DNA from: Sulfurimonas sp. HSL3-2
GTDB taxonomy: Bacteria; Campylobacterota; Campylobacteria; Campylobacterales; Sulfurimonadaceae
Length of the DNA: 64,000 bases
Direction: 5' to 3'
NCBI RefSeq assembly: GCF_039645965.1
Contig: NZ_CP147917.1
Span: forward strand, 1,240,001 to 1,304,000
The first letter of the stretch is position 1, and each line of letters starts with the position of its first letter. Made by a program: the position numbers and the translations under genes. Under the pieces are notes generated by a model. The model searched no databases. It was not told the DNA's origin and saw only the letters and a list, made by a program, of their open reading frames with translations. Positions 34,557 to 44,000 of the stretch are shown here, piece by piece.

Positions 34557-35165
34557 TCAATGTTTCTTTGTTGCTGATTCTTTTACCCAAAACTCTTTGT
34601 CTTTAGCAGAGACCCATACTTTGTTTATAAAGTAACCTGTTATTTTTATCCAGTTCCCTTTTTTTATGTATGAAGTAAAACTTGTATCTTTTTCCCATAT
34701 CTCCGTTTTCTTTCCATTTGGGCCGTCATATATGTAAGTATTGTCTTTGAGTCTATATGTCGTGGCTTTAAAATATGTTAGATTGTTTTCCTCTTTTTTA
34801 TATTCTTCTTTCATGATCAACTTCGGAAACTCATTGTCCGGAGTCTCGATATTGGTAATCTTGGAGTTTAAATTTTGTATCTCTTTCTCTTTTCGTTCTA
34901 AAAGTGCTTTACTGTTTGCCACTTCTTTTTTTAATGCTTCTATCTCTTTTTGATACGGCTCTTTATTTCTGGAGTTTAACTCCTCCATCGAATCTATCTC
35001 TGTCTTGAGGACTTGGTTTTTCTCTTTTACCTCAGAAAGTTCTTTTTGACAGCTTTCATAACTGCTTCTTAATTTTGAGATATCACTGACCATATCGTCT
35101 ATTCTATCTATCTCATCGGCATTGAGTGACAGTATGACTAAAAATATAACTGCTAGTTTTTTCAT
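34557..35165 (-). CDS. Exported coiled-coil protein with C-terminal SH3-like domain
   Basis: This 202-residue protein has a signal peptide (LAVIFLVILSLNA, residues 4-16), a coiled-coil region about residues 20-110 (KELSEVKEKNQVLKTEIDSM) and a C-terminal region about 125-195 with SH3-like beta strands (YIYDGPNGKK, WIKITGYFINKVWV). Bacterial SH3 domains bind cell wall or periplasmic partners. It is 121 bp downstream of the hydA promoter region on the same strand as trmA (2-bp gap to trmA). I cannot name a family; a periplasmic structural or peptidoglycan-associated role is a guess. Confidence 0.7.
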   Translation of the reverse strand: MKKLAVIFLVILSLNADEIDRIDDMVSDISKLRSSYESCQKELSEVKEKNQVLKTEIDSMEELNSRNKEPYQKEIEALKKEVANSKALLERKEKEIQNLNSKITNIETPDNEFPKLIMKEEYKKEENNLTYFKATTYRLKDNTYIYDGPNGKKTEIWEKDTSFTSYIKKGNWIKITGYFINKVWVSAKDKEFWVKESATKKH

Positions 35166-35167
35166 TT

Positions 35168-36277
35168 TTAAGCCTTTTTTGTAAGTTTTACACCCATCTC
35201 GACATGATCTGTATACGGGAACTGATCAAACATAGCCATTCTTTGTATATCATGTGTTTTTGTTAAATAGATCAGATCTCTATGCAATGTTTCCGGATTA
35301 CATGAGATATACAGTATATTATCATGTCTTGCTGCAAAGGCGCAAGATTCTTCATCCATACCTGCACGAGGGGGATCTACAAAGATGCTCTTTAACTCAT
35401 ACGAATTTATGTCTATCTCTGCCATACGGCGGAACTCTCTTACTCCGTCAAGTGCCTGTACAAACTCTTCGGCACTCATCCTGACAAATTCTATATTCGT
35501 CACATCGTTTAAAAGCATGTTGTTTTTTGCTGCTGCTATGGATGATTTTGATATCTCCGTTGCCAAGACTTTGTCAAACTTTGAAGCAAACGGAATGGTA
35601 AAGTTCCCGGCACCGCAATAAAGTTCCAAGAGGTCACCGTTTATCCCGTCAAACTGATGCATCGCCCAAGCGATCATCTGCTCGTTCACTCTTGGATTTG
35701 GCTGCGTAAAGCTGTTTTCTATCTGCATGAACTTATAGTCTGAACCGTTTACATGTAAGGTCTCCGTCACATAGTCCTGACCTACAACGACTTTTTGTTT
35801 TCGGCTTCTTCCTATGATGTAGACACCAAGCTTTTGTGAGATCTCTTTTGCTTGCAGCTCCCACTCGGTATCTAGCTTTTTATGATACAAAAGCGATACT
35901 ACGATCTCTCCGCTTGATGATGATAAAAAATCGGCACCGAAAAGCTTTTTATCTATCTGCTTATCTTTGATCTCCTTCAGTAGAGAAGGCATAAGTTTTA
36001 AGATATGTTCGTTTACCTGCGGACACTCGTCTATGATGACTACACCCTTATGTTCAAGTGCATTCATTGCATATTGTATATCATCGCCGATATGCCATAT
36101 TTTAAATTCGGCTCTTGCCCTGTAGCCGCTATCAGGCGATTTGCAGATATCTATCTCAGAACTGTACATATCTTTAAAACGCTCTTTATTTAACTCGATC
36201 TTTTTTAGAAGCTGCCCCTCGTACCCATCCTTATAGTTACGACAACTTCCACATTCACCAAAATATTTACAATTCAA
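35168..36277 (-). CDS. trmA: tRNA (uracil-5-)-methyltransferase TrmA
   Basis: This 369-residue enzyme makes 5-methyluridine at position 54 of tRNAs. The family start (NCKYFGECGSCRNY, cysteines of the N-terminal region), the SAM-binding segment LLELYCGAGNFTIPFA, the catalytic FVDPPRAGMDEESC region and YISCNPETLHRDL with the nucleophilic Cys are all visible. The start is TTG at 36277 with AAGGGA upstream; no ATG start exists before the first Cys motif. The order trmA then SH3-like protein may be conserved in the genus. Confidence 0.93.
   Translation of the reverse strand: MNCKYFGECGSCRNYKDGYEGQLLKKIELNKERFKDMYSSEIDICKSPDSGYRARAEFKIWHIGDDIQYAMNALEHKGVVIIDECPQVNEHILKLMPSLLKEIKDKQIDKKLFGADFLSSSSGEIVVSLLYHKKLDTEWELQAKEISQKLGVYIIGRSRKQKVVVGQDYVTETLHVNGSDYKFMQIENSFTQPNPRVNEQMIAWAMHQFDGINGDLLELYCGAGNFTIPFASKFDKVLATEISKSSIAAAKNNMLLNDVTNIEFVRMSAEEFVQALDGVREFRRMAEIDINSYELKSIFVDPPRAGMDEESCAFAARHDNILYISCNPETLHRDLIYLTKTHDIQRMAMFDQFPYTDHVEMGVKLTKKA
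35749..35758. repeat. TTACATGTAA palindrome copy 4
   Basis: Inside trmA, as TTTACATGTAAG on the plus strand. Confidence 0.85.
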
Positions 36278-36286
36278 AAAAATCCC

Positions 36287-38284
36287 TTAATTATTTACTT
36301 TTAAAACCAGTTCTTCAAACTCTTGTATCGGCAGCGGCTTTGAACATAGATAGCCTTGAAAAGCGTTACACTCGACCTCTTTTAAAAATGCCAGCTGCTC
36401 TTTTGTCTCAACACCCTCTGCTATAAGTTTCATTCCTAAAGAGTGTCCCATCTTGATTATCGTATCGATATAGACCTTTCCTGACTTGGAATTATAATCA
36501 TCTATAAAAGTCTTGTCTATTTTTATTACGTCAAAAGGAAACTTTTTAAGATATGACAAAGATGAATAACCAGTACCAAAATCATCTAATGATATCGTAA
36601 ACCCTAGAGAATGAAACAGATTTACTATCTCAAACGCATCGTCAGCGCTGTTTATAAATACAGATTCCGTAAGTTCTATCTCTAAGTTATGAGACTCTGC
36701 TCCGCTGTTTTTAAAGATGGTCTTAAACCTGTCTATGAACTTTTCATGTGCGATCTGTTTTGCTGAAAGATTGACAGACAGGAGCATATCTTTAAATGCA
36801 CTGTTTTTTGACCATTGCTCCTGCTGCGCAAATGCCGTATAAAATATCCATTCTCCGAGTTCAACGATAAACCCGCTGTTTTCTGCGATCGGTATAAACT
36901 CATTTGGAGGGATCAGACCGTTTTTCGGCGAATTCCATCTGATAAGTGCTTCAGCTCCGATGATCTTTGAAGTTTCAATATCGACTTTAGGCTGATAATA
37001 AAGTTCAAACTCTCCGTTTTTCAAAGCATCACGCATCTTATTGTTCGTCTCTATCTCATTAATGATCTTTTTATTTAGCTCTTGCGTGAAGAAGTGATAT
37101 CTCGCTCTTCCTTTATTTTTTGCTTCGTAAAGTGCTATATCCGAGTTTTTAAGGAGGCTTTCTATATTTTCACCGTCTCTCGGGTAAAAAGCCACACCCA
37201 TACTTGCAGATATATTTACTTTATTGTCATTTACAGTCCACTCTGAACTTACCATATCGAGTATTCTCTGCAAGATCGTCGTCAGCTGAAAATGTGAACC
37301 GTAGTCGCTGATGACTAGAACAAACTCATCACCGCCTATTCTGGCTACGATGTCGTTTGGCCTTACTGCATCCGGAAGTTTTTTTGCGACATCGACAAGA
37401 AGATTATCGCCGACCGAGTGTCCTAAAAGATCGTTGACATCTTTAAAACGGTCAAGATCCAAGAATACAAATGCAAACTCTTTATTGTCTCTTTTTGATT
37501 TTGCGATAAGTCTGGTCAATCTCTCATCAAGATGGTTTCTATTTGAGAGCCCGCTTAATTCATCGGTTATCGAGGATCTGTAAAGCTTCTCTTTTTCGAT
37601 CTCCAAACGCGTAAATGTCTGTAACATCGATGCACGTATATACTCCATCTCTTTTATCATAAGAGCAGACGGTACAACCGAATTATAGTAAGCATATTGA
37701 CGAAGTTTTTCAAGTGGATATATTATATATTTATCGATGACTTTCCAGAGAATAAAATAGACTAATAGAAAAATAATCATATAGATTATTAAAAAATTTA
37801 TTTTCAGGTCTGAAAAGTTTTGTTGTATCAGTTTATGGTTTAAAACTAAAACAAGTGTCAACGGGACAAGCTTATCCTGCTCATAGATATTTATCTCTGT
37901 CTTAAAGCCCTCGTTATTTAGAAGATCATAAAAAGAGATATTTTTTAGCTTATCTGAAAACTGAGATCCTTTTATGTTGACAGGTTCTTCTATACTGCTG
38001 TCAAAGATGAGTTTGTCTTCATTAAAGACCAAAAACTTATCCACGATCTCATTCGATGCTATTCTACGGTCTATCATCGGTTCTATGACAGATATATTGT
38101 TTACGTTGTCTATGACTTTCGAAGCGTAATAACTGACTTCCAAAAGATTTTTTTGTATGTCACTGGCGATAAGATCGACCATTTTATCTCTTTGCGAGAT
38201 ATACATATAGATAGATATAGAGGTAAAAAGTATCACTATAGCCGAATAGAGGATTAAACTAAACTCTTTTATCGATAGTTTCAT
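36287..38284 (-). CDS. Membrane GGDEF-EAL protein (diguanylate cyclase/phosphodiesterase)
   Basis: This 665-residue protein has a transmembrane helix (about residues 10-28), a periplasmic sensor (about 30-165), a second helix (about 165-185), a GGDEF domain (about 240-400) and an EAL domain (about 415-660). GGDEF is intact (RIGGDEFVLV) with an RxxD inhibitory site (RPND) five residues upstream. The EAL domain has EALIRW, ELTESVF, DDFGTGYSS and AEGVET, all needed for hydrolysis. It overlaps the substrate-binding lipoprotein gene by 4 bp, so the lipoprotein may act as its ligand sensor. It controls c-di-GMP, perhaps motility, given fliP and motAB downstream. Confidence 0.92.
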   Translation of the reverse strand: MKLSIKEFSLILYSAIVILFTSISIYMYISQRDKMVDLIASDIQKNLLEVSYYASKVIDNVNNISVIEPMIDRRIASNEIVDKFLVFNEDKLIFDSSIEEPVNIKGSQFSDKLKNISFYDLLNNEGFKTEINIYEQDKLVPLTLVLVLNHKLIQQNFSDLKINFLIIYMIIFLLVYFILWKVIDKYIIYPLEKLRQYAYYNSVVPSALMIKEMEYIRASMLQTFTRLEIEKEKLYRSSITDELSGLSNRNHLDERLTRLIAKSKRDNKEFAFVFLDLDRFKDVNDLLGHSVGDNLLVDVAKKLPDAVRPNDIVARIGGDEFVLVISDYGSHFQLTTILQRILDMVSSEWTVNDNKVNISASMGVAFYPRDGENIESLLKNSDIALYEAKNKGRARYHFFTQELNKKIINEIETNNKMRDALKNGEFELYYQPKVDIETSKIIGAEALIRWNSPKNGLIPPNEFIPIAENSGFIVELGEWIFYTAFAQQEQWSKNSAFKDMLLSVNLSAKQIAHEKFIDRFKTIFKNSGAESHNLEIELTESVFINSADDAFEIVNLFHSLGFTISLDDFGTGYSSLSYLKKFPFDVIKIDKTFIDDYNSKSGKVYIDTIIKMGHSLGMKLIAEGVETKEQLAFLKEVECNAFQGYLCSKPLPIQEFEELVLKVNN

Positions 38285-39162
38285 TTAACGATAGCCTCGG
38301 TAGGAAACTCTATAGAGTCGAGTTTTTGTTTTAACTCTTTTGAGAGATCTTTATTTATCCATTTCACCTCGTTTAATGATAAAAGAAAATCATCATATGT
38401 ATAACCTTTTAAGTAAGGCTTTACCGTTTCATAATATTTTTTAGGATCTTTATGCATGACCTCAATTGCATTATCTATCGCTTTTTTAAGCTCTATAAAC
38501 TTGTCTTTATGTGTCTCATACATATTTTTACTTGTGTACAGTGCATCGACGACGACTAATGTAAGTCCATTTTTTGTACAAGCGATCTCATGAAAACCGT
38601 TACGTTTTAGTCTAATGTCGTATGGACTATATGTCACTATAAGTACAGTCTTTGACTTAAACTTGGCACTTTTAAGATTCTCTATGATCGCCTGATCTTT
38701 ATTTATATAGTTTATTCTGCTTTTGTCTACATGATACTCTTCTAAAAAATACTTTAATAAAAGACTGTTTACAGAGCCCATTTCCAGATAAGCGTCGATC
38801 TTTGAGTCTGAGTTTTGTATCTCTTCTATGCTTTTATTGCTAAATATCATATCACCGCCGTATGATCTGTCTAAAAGCATAACTGGTTCAAGGTTTTTAT
38901 CTTTTCTTTTCATCACCGAGTATTCATACTGAGTTCCGGTAAAGGCATCTGATTTTCCGACATCATAAAGGCTCATACTCTCGCCCAGAGAAACTACGTT
39001 AATAAGCTTAATATTTAGCCTATCGAGCCATCCCTGCTCTTTTGCATAATAAAAAGGTGAGTAGCCTATCCAAGAGTTGCATGAGATCACCAATCTATCA
39101 TCTTTCTTTGAGTCACAACCGACGAAGAAAACAGTTATCAAAACAATAAAAAGCAATCTCAT
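38281..39162 (-). CDS. Periplasmic substrate-binding-like lipoprotein coupled to a GGDEF-EAL protein
   Basis: This 293-residue protein has a lipoprotein signal peptide ending FFVGC (Cys16). The mature part starts DDRLVISCNSWIGYSPFYYAKEQGW, a pattern (NxWIGYxPFxxA) of the NMT1/ThiY/nitrate-sulfonate-taurine-type binding proteins. No ABC permease or ATPase lies nearby; it overlaps the GGDEF-EAL gene by ATGA. In such pairs the binding protein probably passes a ligand signal to the periplasmic sensor of the c-di-GMP enzyme. The ligand cannot be deduced from sequence. Confidence 0.8.
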   Translation of the reverse strand: MRLLFIVLITVFFVGCDSKKDDRLVISCNSWIGYSPFYYAKEQGWLDRLNIKLINVVSLGESMSLYDVGKSDAFTGTQYEYSVMKRKDKNLEPVMLLDRSYGGDMIFSNKSIEEIQNSDSKIDAYLEMGSVNSLLLKYFLEEYHVDKSRINYINKDQAIIENLKSAKFKSKTVLIVTYSPYDIRLKRNGFHEIACTKNGLTLVVVDALYTSKNMYETHKDKFIELKKAIDNAIEVMHKDPKKYYETVKPYLKGYTYDDFLLSLNEVKWINKDLSKELKQKLDSIEFPTEAIVK

Positions 39163-39172
39163 AAAACGTCCT

Positions 39173-39907
39173 CTATTTTATACTGGCTATCAGATTTCCG
39201 ATAAGAAGATTCCAACCGTCGATAAGGACAAAGACCAGTATCTTAAACGGCAATGATATCATTACCGGCGGAAGCATCATCATACCCATCGACATAAGGA
39301 TGGAAGCAACTACCATATCGATGATCAAAAACGGCAGAAATATCAAAAAGCCGATCTCAAACGCTGTTTTTAACTCGCTTATGACAAATGCCGGGATAAC
39401 GACAGAAAGAGGTACTTCTTCAATACTTTTAGGATTTTGCAGATGACGTATACGGACAAAAAGCGCCAAATCCTTCTCTCTTGTATTTCTGATCATAAAG
39501 TTTTTAAAAGGCTGAGCCGTTTTAGTAAAAGCTTCCTCATACCCTATCTTCTTTTCGAGATATGGTTTTATACCGTTATCATAAGCTTTTTGACCCACAG
39601 GCTCCATTACAAATATTGTAAGGATAAGTGCCAGCATGACCATCAGCTGAGTCGGAGGAACCTGCTGTGTTCCAAGTGCCTGGCGTAAAAATCCAAAGAC
39701 TATGACAAACCTTGTAAATGTCGTCATGACCAAAACGATACTCGGAGCTAAGAAAAGCAGCGTCAATGCTACTAAAACATTTAATGAGCTGACAAGCTGC
39801 TGCGGAGTATCCGGAGCGGATAATGAAAGATTTACCGTCGGTATGGTCACGCTTTCAGCATATATTGAAGATGCGAAAAAAAATAGTATCAGTAGGGCTC
39901 TTATCAT
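39173..39907 (-). CDS. fliP: Flagellar export gate protein FliP
   Basis: This 244-residue membrane protein of the flagellar type III export gate has an N-terminal signal peptide (LILFFFASSIYA) and the family segments VALTLLFLAPSIVLVMTTF, RFVIVFGFLRQALGTQQVPP and MMMLPPVMISLPFKILVFV. It follows motB by a 4-bp overlap, forming motA-motB-fliP, and precedes the binding lipoprotein by 10 bp. Flagellar motility of the organism is therefore likely. Confidence 0.95.
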   Translation of the reverse strand: MIRALLILFFFASSIYAESVTIPTVNLSLSAPDTPQQLVSSLNVLVALTLLFLAPSIVLVMTTFTRFVIVFGFLRQALGTQQVPPTQLMVMLALILTIFVMEPVGQKAYDNGIKPYLEKKIGYEEAFTKTAQPFKNFMIRNTREKDLALFVRIRHLQNPKSIEEVPLSVVIPAFVISELKTAFEIGFLIFLPFLIIDMVVASILMSMGMMMLPPVMISLPFKILVFVLIDGWNLLIGNLIASIK

Positions 39908-40683
39908 TTAGACGCAGCTGCCTTATCCAATATATTTTTCTTCATACCGCTCTCTTTTGATGATTTTTTTCCGTAAAAACTTATCTCGACGCGTCTGTTT
40001 TTTTCACGTCCTTCTGCGGTTGCATTTGTCGCTACAGGACTAAACTCCGCATAACCGGCAGCACTGATACGGTTTGGTTTGACACCGTCATCTACCAGTT
40101 CTTTAAGTACAGAGATTGCACGAGCTGATGAGAGTTCCCAGTTATCTTTATAGGGTGAATTTTTCCCAGGCGCTGTATTATCGGTATGCCCTTTTACCAT
40201 GATATCCATCTCATTTGGAAGCTCTTCGATGATCAATGCGATACGTTTCAAGAAAAGCAGAGCATCTTCATTATCTATTTTGGCACTGCCCTCTTTAAAT
40301 AGAAGTGCAGACGGAAGGTTGATAACAAAGCCCTCTTCCGCTTCTTCGACTGAGATAGTAGGACCGTGACCCTTTTCCATCATCTCATTTGCATCTATGA
40401 CAGCTTGATTTATTCTATTTACTCTTTGACTCGATTCATTTTGGGCTTCGATCGGAGTCGATTCCTGGATACGCAGCTTCGAGATCTCGGTCTTTGTACC
40501 TCCTTCAAGAACACTCATCGCACCCGAAAGTGAACCGATAGCTTCAGAAACCTTTTTTGCATCCATACTGGACATAGAAAGCAAAAGGACGAAGAAACAC
40601 AGAAGAAGACTCATAAGATCCCCGAATGCTGCAAGCCAGGCAGGCATACATTCAGGACAGTCAGGACACTTTTTTTTAGCCAT
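39904..40683 (-). CDS. motB: Flagellar motor stator protein MotB (PomB-like)
   Basis: This 259-residue protein has a short cytoplasmic N-terminus, one transmembrane helix (WLAAFGDLMSLLLCFFVLLL) with the ion-binding Asp (FGD), and an OmpA-like peptidoglycan-binding C-terminus (IMVKGHTDNT, NWELSSARAISVL, RRVEIS). The helix segment DLMSLLxCFFVLLLS and the CPxCPE N-terminus resemble the sodium-type PomB more than MotB of E. coli; that is family knowledge, so Na+ coupling is inference. It abuts motA and overlaps fliP. Confidence 0.93.
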   Translation of the reverse strand: MAKKKCPDCPECMPAWLAAFGDLMSLLLCFFVLLLSMSSMDAKKVSEAIGSLSGAMSVLEGGTKTEISKLRIQESTPIEAQNESSQRVNRINQAVIDANEMMEKGHGPTISVEEAEEGFVINLPSALLFKEGSAKIDNEDALLFLKRIALIIEELPNEMDIMVKGHTDNTAPGKNSPYKDNWELSSARAISVLKELVDDGVKPNRISAAGYAEFSPVATNATAEGREKNRRVEISFYGKKSSKESGMKKNILDKAAASK

Positions 40684-41447
40684 TAGTCAAACTGGCTTTC
40701 ACGATGTGATGGAGGCAGATAACTAAGAAGTTTCCCCTCTAATGTTCTAGGGTTGTCACCCGCTTGGATCGACATAATACCCTCTACGATGATCTGCATT
40801 ACCAGCATCTCATCGTCATTACGGATATTTAAGATATTGGATATAGGGCCTCCGAAGATATTTCCTATCATCGCACCGTACATCGTTGTCAGTAAGGCTA
40901 CGGCCATAGACGGTCCGATCGCTGATGGATCAGCCATATTTAAAAGCATCGCAACAAGTCCGATAAGCGTACCGATCATCCCCATCGCACCTGCCAGACC
41001 AGACCAGTTACTAAAGATTGACGAGTTACTTTTATGACGTGTATTTGTCTGATCCATCTCTATCTCTAAGAGGTCGCGTATAGTGTCAGGTTCATTCCCG
41101 TCGACTGCCATAGAAAGTCCCTTTTTTAAGAACTCGTTCTCTTCATTATTTGCAGCTGTTTCAAGTGCAAGTATACCGTCTCTACGGGCTTGAGTAGCAT
41201 ATTCAACAAGTTTTTTTATAAGCCCTGGGACGTCTTGCTGCGGAGGTTTCACAGCGATCATAAAGATCTTGACGAAGTTTTTCATCTGTTCCATTTTAAA
41301 TGAAATCAAAAGGGAAGCTATCGAACCACCTATAACGATTAAGACAGATGGAATATCGATATAAGCACCTATACCGACACCCATGGCCATAGCGCCAAAA
41401 AGAAGCGCCAAGACTAAGACTAAACCTATGACCGTACCTAAATCCAT
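40683..41447 (-). CDS. motA: Flagellar motor stator protein MotA (PomA-like)
   Basis: This 254-residue four-helix membrane protein starts MDLGTVIGLVL and continues with IDIPSVLIVIGGSIASLL, AMGMIGTLIGLVAMLLNM and PSMAVALLTTMYGAMIGN, the pattern of PomA. Conserved charged residues in the cytoplasmic loop contact FliG. It is the first gene of the motAB-fliP minus-strand set; its promoter must lie in the 190-bp AT-rich gap shared with the divergent glycosyltransferase operon, where no strong box was identified for this strand. Confidence 0.93.
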   Translation of the reverse strand: MDLGTVIGLVLVLALLFGAMAMGVGIGAYIDIPSVLIVIGGSIASLLISFKMEQMKNFVKIFMIAVKPPQQDVPGLIKKLVEYATQARRDGILALETAANNEENEFLKKGLSMAVDGNEPDTIRDLLEIEMDQTNTRHKSNSSIFSNWSGLAGAMGMIGTLIGLVAMLLNMADPSAIGPSMAVALLTTMYGAMIGNIFGGPISNILNIRNDDEMLVMQIIVEGIMSIQAGDNPRTLEGKLLSYLPPSHRESQFD

Positions 41448-41584
41448 CCACTCACCTTAATAAGTATGAAAACAACTATAAATCTTAAAACAAGTTTATT
41501 ATGTCCGACTACTTAATATATATATTTTTGGCTTATGATACCACAACTTTTATTAGCGGATACATTAATCAACCATTTTTTAAG

Positions 41585-41590
41585 TATAAT
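41585..41590 (+). promoter_or_regulatory. Candidate -10 box of the envelope glycosyltransferase operon
   Basis: TATAAT, 48 bp before the ATG at 41638, in the AT-rich gap divergent from motA. No clear -35 is visible. It is the only strong -10 match upstream of the six-gene envelope operon. Confidence 0.5.
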
Positions 41591-41637
41591 TTTGAAAATT
41601 TATAAATAAAACACGACCTAAACGGATATAAAAAGCC

Positions 41638-43032
41638 ATGAATGCAACTATATACAAAAATCCGACGAAAACTGCTTATATACTGATCATATTTTTAGCA
41701 CTCTTTAGTACGATCTACAATGGTTTTTTACCTCTGCACGGTGATGAAGCATATTACTGGGTCTGGAGTAAACATCTTCAAGCAGGATACTACGATCATC
41801 CGCCAATGATAGCTTTTTTGATCTATCTGACGAACTTCATCTCACAGAGTGAATGGGGAGTTAGGCTTGTCAACGTACTCAGCATGAGTGTCGCAGCTAT
41901 CTATATCTTTAAACTGACAAAAGTTATATCCGATGAAAAAACTGCATTAAACGCCGTTATCATCTTCTCTTCGGTCATATTGACACATGCCGGCTATATC
42001 ATTACCACTCCGGATTCTCCTCTGATCCTTTTTTGGAGTATCTCTTTATACTATACCTATCGTGCTCTGTTTATCGGAGAGAAAAAAGATTTTATCTTAA
42101 CAGGTCTGTTTTTAGGGCTTTTAATGCTCAGCAAATATACTGCGATCCTTTATATCTCAGGTGTTGTAATATTTATGCTTTTAAAAAGACGTGATCTGTT
42201 TTTAAACCCCTATATGTACCTTGCCGTGATCATTGCTTCAGTAGTCGTCTCACCTATGCTTATATGGAACTACCAGCATGACTGGATCAGCTTCACATTT
42301 CAGCTGCATCACGGATCTACCTCTTCATACGAGATATATCCTCATCTCTTTTTCGATTTTTTCGGCGGGCAGTTCGGTATATTTTCCCCTGTTTTTGCAG
42401 CTATCCTGTTTTTCTTTTTAATAAAAGACAAATTGTATTTTAAAGATGACAAACTATTTTTTATTTCTCTTAGCATTGTCGTGACACTGCTCTTTTTTAT
42501 GTACAAAAGTCTATACACAAGAATGGCACTGAACTACTCTGCTCCTGCTTACATTGGAGCCGCTGTACTTTTAGCCGTCATAGTCTCAAAATATGAACTG
42601 AAAAAGACATTTAAAGCAGGACTTATCGTAGCTTTGATCTTTACCATTTTGGGCAGGATCGCATTTCTATTTTTTCTTCCTTATGTCCAAGAAAGGATGT
42701 ACGGAAACAAAGAAGCCGTACAGCTCTTGGCAACGCATGCTAAAGAGGGTGACAGCTTTTACGGAGACCATCTGACGATGGCTGCATATTTGACATACTA
42801 TCTGCCAAATCATCCCGATGCCGACTTGGCACTTCCGTCACGATACAGTCAATATGATATGTGGAGAAAGAAAGATTATCTAAAAGATGGACTTGTCTTA
42901 ACAAGAGAGTCTGAAGATGTAAGGCTAAAACAGGTATATAAAGATGTCAAAGAGGTAGATACTCTTACCGTGAAAAGTGGTGTAAACTCTACAAAAACAT
43001 TTCATATCTACCGTGTTAAAGAGCATTATTAA
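41638..43032 (+). CDS. Glycosyltransferase family 39-like (ArnT/PMT-type) membrane protein, first copy
   Basis: This 464-residue protein has about eleven membrane helices and a C-terminal soluble tail. The catalytic loop has the acidic pair DEAYYWVWS and the following GYYDHPPMIAF, typical of ArnT-like lipid-linked sugar transferases of family 39. Such enzymes move a sugar from undecaprenyl phosphate to lipid A or protein on the periplasmic side. It is 41 bp upstream of the flippase-like gene. The sugar and acceptor are unknown. A paralog lies at 45208-46647. Confidence 0.87.
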   Translation: MNATIYKNPTKTAYILIIFLALFSTIYNGFLPLHGDEAYYWVWSKHLQAGYYDHPPMIAFLIYLTNFISQSEWGVRLVNVLSMSVAAIYIFKLTKVISDEKTALNAVIIFSSVILTHAGYIITTPDSPLILFWSISLYYTYRALFIGEKKDFILTGLFLGLLMLSKYTAILYISGVVIFMLLKRRDLFLNPYMYLAVIIASVVVSPMLIWNYQHDWISFTFQLHHGSTSSYEIYPHLFFDFFGGQFGIFSPVFAAILFFFLIKDKLYFKDDKLFFISLSIVVTLLFFMYKSLYTRMALNYSAPAYIGAAVLLAVIVSKYELKKTFKAGLIVALIFTILGRIAFLFFLPYVQERMYGNKEAVQLLATHAKEGDSFYGDHLTMAAYLTYYLPNHPDADLALPSRYSQYDMWRKKDYLKDGLVLTRESEDVRLKQVYKDVKEVDTLTVKSGVNSTKTFHIYRVKEHY

Positions 43033-43073
43033 TATTATTTCGATAAAATATCGCCTATTTTAAATTTTGGTTA

Positions 43074-43997
43074 TTGATGAAAAATGTTTTAAAGCTACTT
43101 ATTACTATCGCTATTTTCTACTATCTATTTCAATATATAGATTTCTATGCCCTTATAGCAGTCCTTGCAAAGAGCCATGGCGGCGACATTCTTATAGCTC
43201 TTATCTTCCAGCTTGGAAGCACATATCTTGCTGCTTACAGATGGAGAGCTATCAGTAAACTGCTTGTATTTAACGAACCTCTATCATTTTATGTCAACAG
43301 TTATTTTAAAGGCAGTTTTTTCAACCAGGTCCTGCCTAGCAGTATAGGCGGCGATGCAGTCCGTGTTTTAGACCTTACATCTCACGGGTATGATAAAAAA
43401 GAAGCATTTTACGGAGTCTTTGTAGACAGAGTCGTCGGTCTTGTCGGGCTTTTGGTGCTCAACCTGTTTTCGACGATCATTTTTTTCGGAACATTTGAAG
43501 ACAGTTTCTCATACCTTATCATCTTTATCTCATTATCGGGAATACTAGGTTTTGCACTGCTGTTTTTTCTTAACAAGATACATTTTTTACAAAACTATAC
43601 ATTTTTAAACCTCTTTTACAGACTTGCAAACAGACTAAACTCTTTATACAAAGACAAGATCATCTTGTTAAAACATATCGGCATCTCTGTAGCCGTGCAT
43701 CTTCTTACTGTTATGGCAATATTTGCCATAGCTTTAAGCATAGATGTCAAGCTTGATTTTCAGATCTTTCTTATTGCCATTCCTCCAGTGTTTCTACTTA
43801 TGATAGTCCCGCTGTCACTTGCAGGATGGGGTATACGCGAGGGTGCCATGGTCGGGATACTCATGCTTGTGTATGAGGATAAGACAAAGATACTCGCGAT
43901 ATCGATCCTTTACGGATTGCTGCTGATCATCAGCGCGCTGCCGGGTTCATACTTTTGGATCAAAGGTATCTCTAAAAAAAACAAACAAATAGGATAG
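43074..43997 (+). CDS. UPF0104/AglD-like membrane protein (lysylphosphatidylglycerol synthase TM-type)
   Basis: This 307-residue protein has about seven membrane helices. Family motifs are visible: KGSFFNQVLPSSIGGDAVRV and VPLSLAGWGIREGAMVGIL, characteristic of the transmembrane domain found in LPG synthases and in the archaeal glycosylation protein AglD. Without a soluble aminoacyltransferase domain the protein probably supports lipid or glycolipid translocation. A CGATA-AAA-TATCG hairpin-like segment with a GATAAAAT box lies just upstream. Its place between glycosyltransferases fits a role in surface glycolipid synthesis. Confidence 0.85.
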   Translation: MMKNVLKLLITIAIFYYLFQYIDFYALIAVLAKSHGGDILIALIFQLGSTYLAAYRWRAISKLLVFNEPLSFYVNSYFKGSFFNQVLPSSIGGDAVRVLDLTSHGYDKKEAFYGVFVDRVVGLVGLLVLNLFSTIIFFGTFEDSFSYLIIFISLSGILGFALLFFLNKIHFLQNYTFLNLFYRLANRLNSLYKDKIILLKHIGISVAVHLLTVMAIFAIALSIDVKLDFQIFLIAIPPVFLLMIVPLSLAGWGIREGAMVGILMLVYEDKTKILAISILYGLLLIISALPGSYFWIKGISKKNKQIG

Positions 43998-44000
43998 ACA

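Noticed and set aside
43041-43053. A hairpin terminator (CGATA/TATCG) after the first GT39 gene
   Set aside because: The stem is only 5 bp and AT-rich, and no U-run follows; it more likely includes a -10 element.
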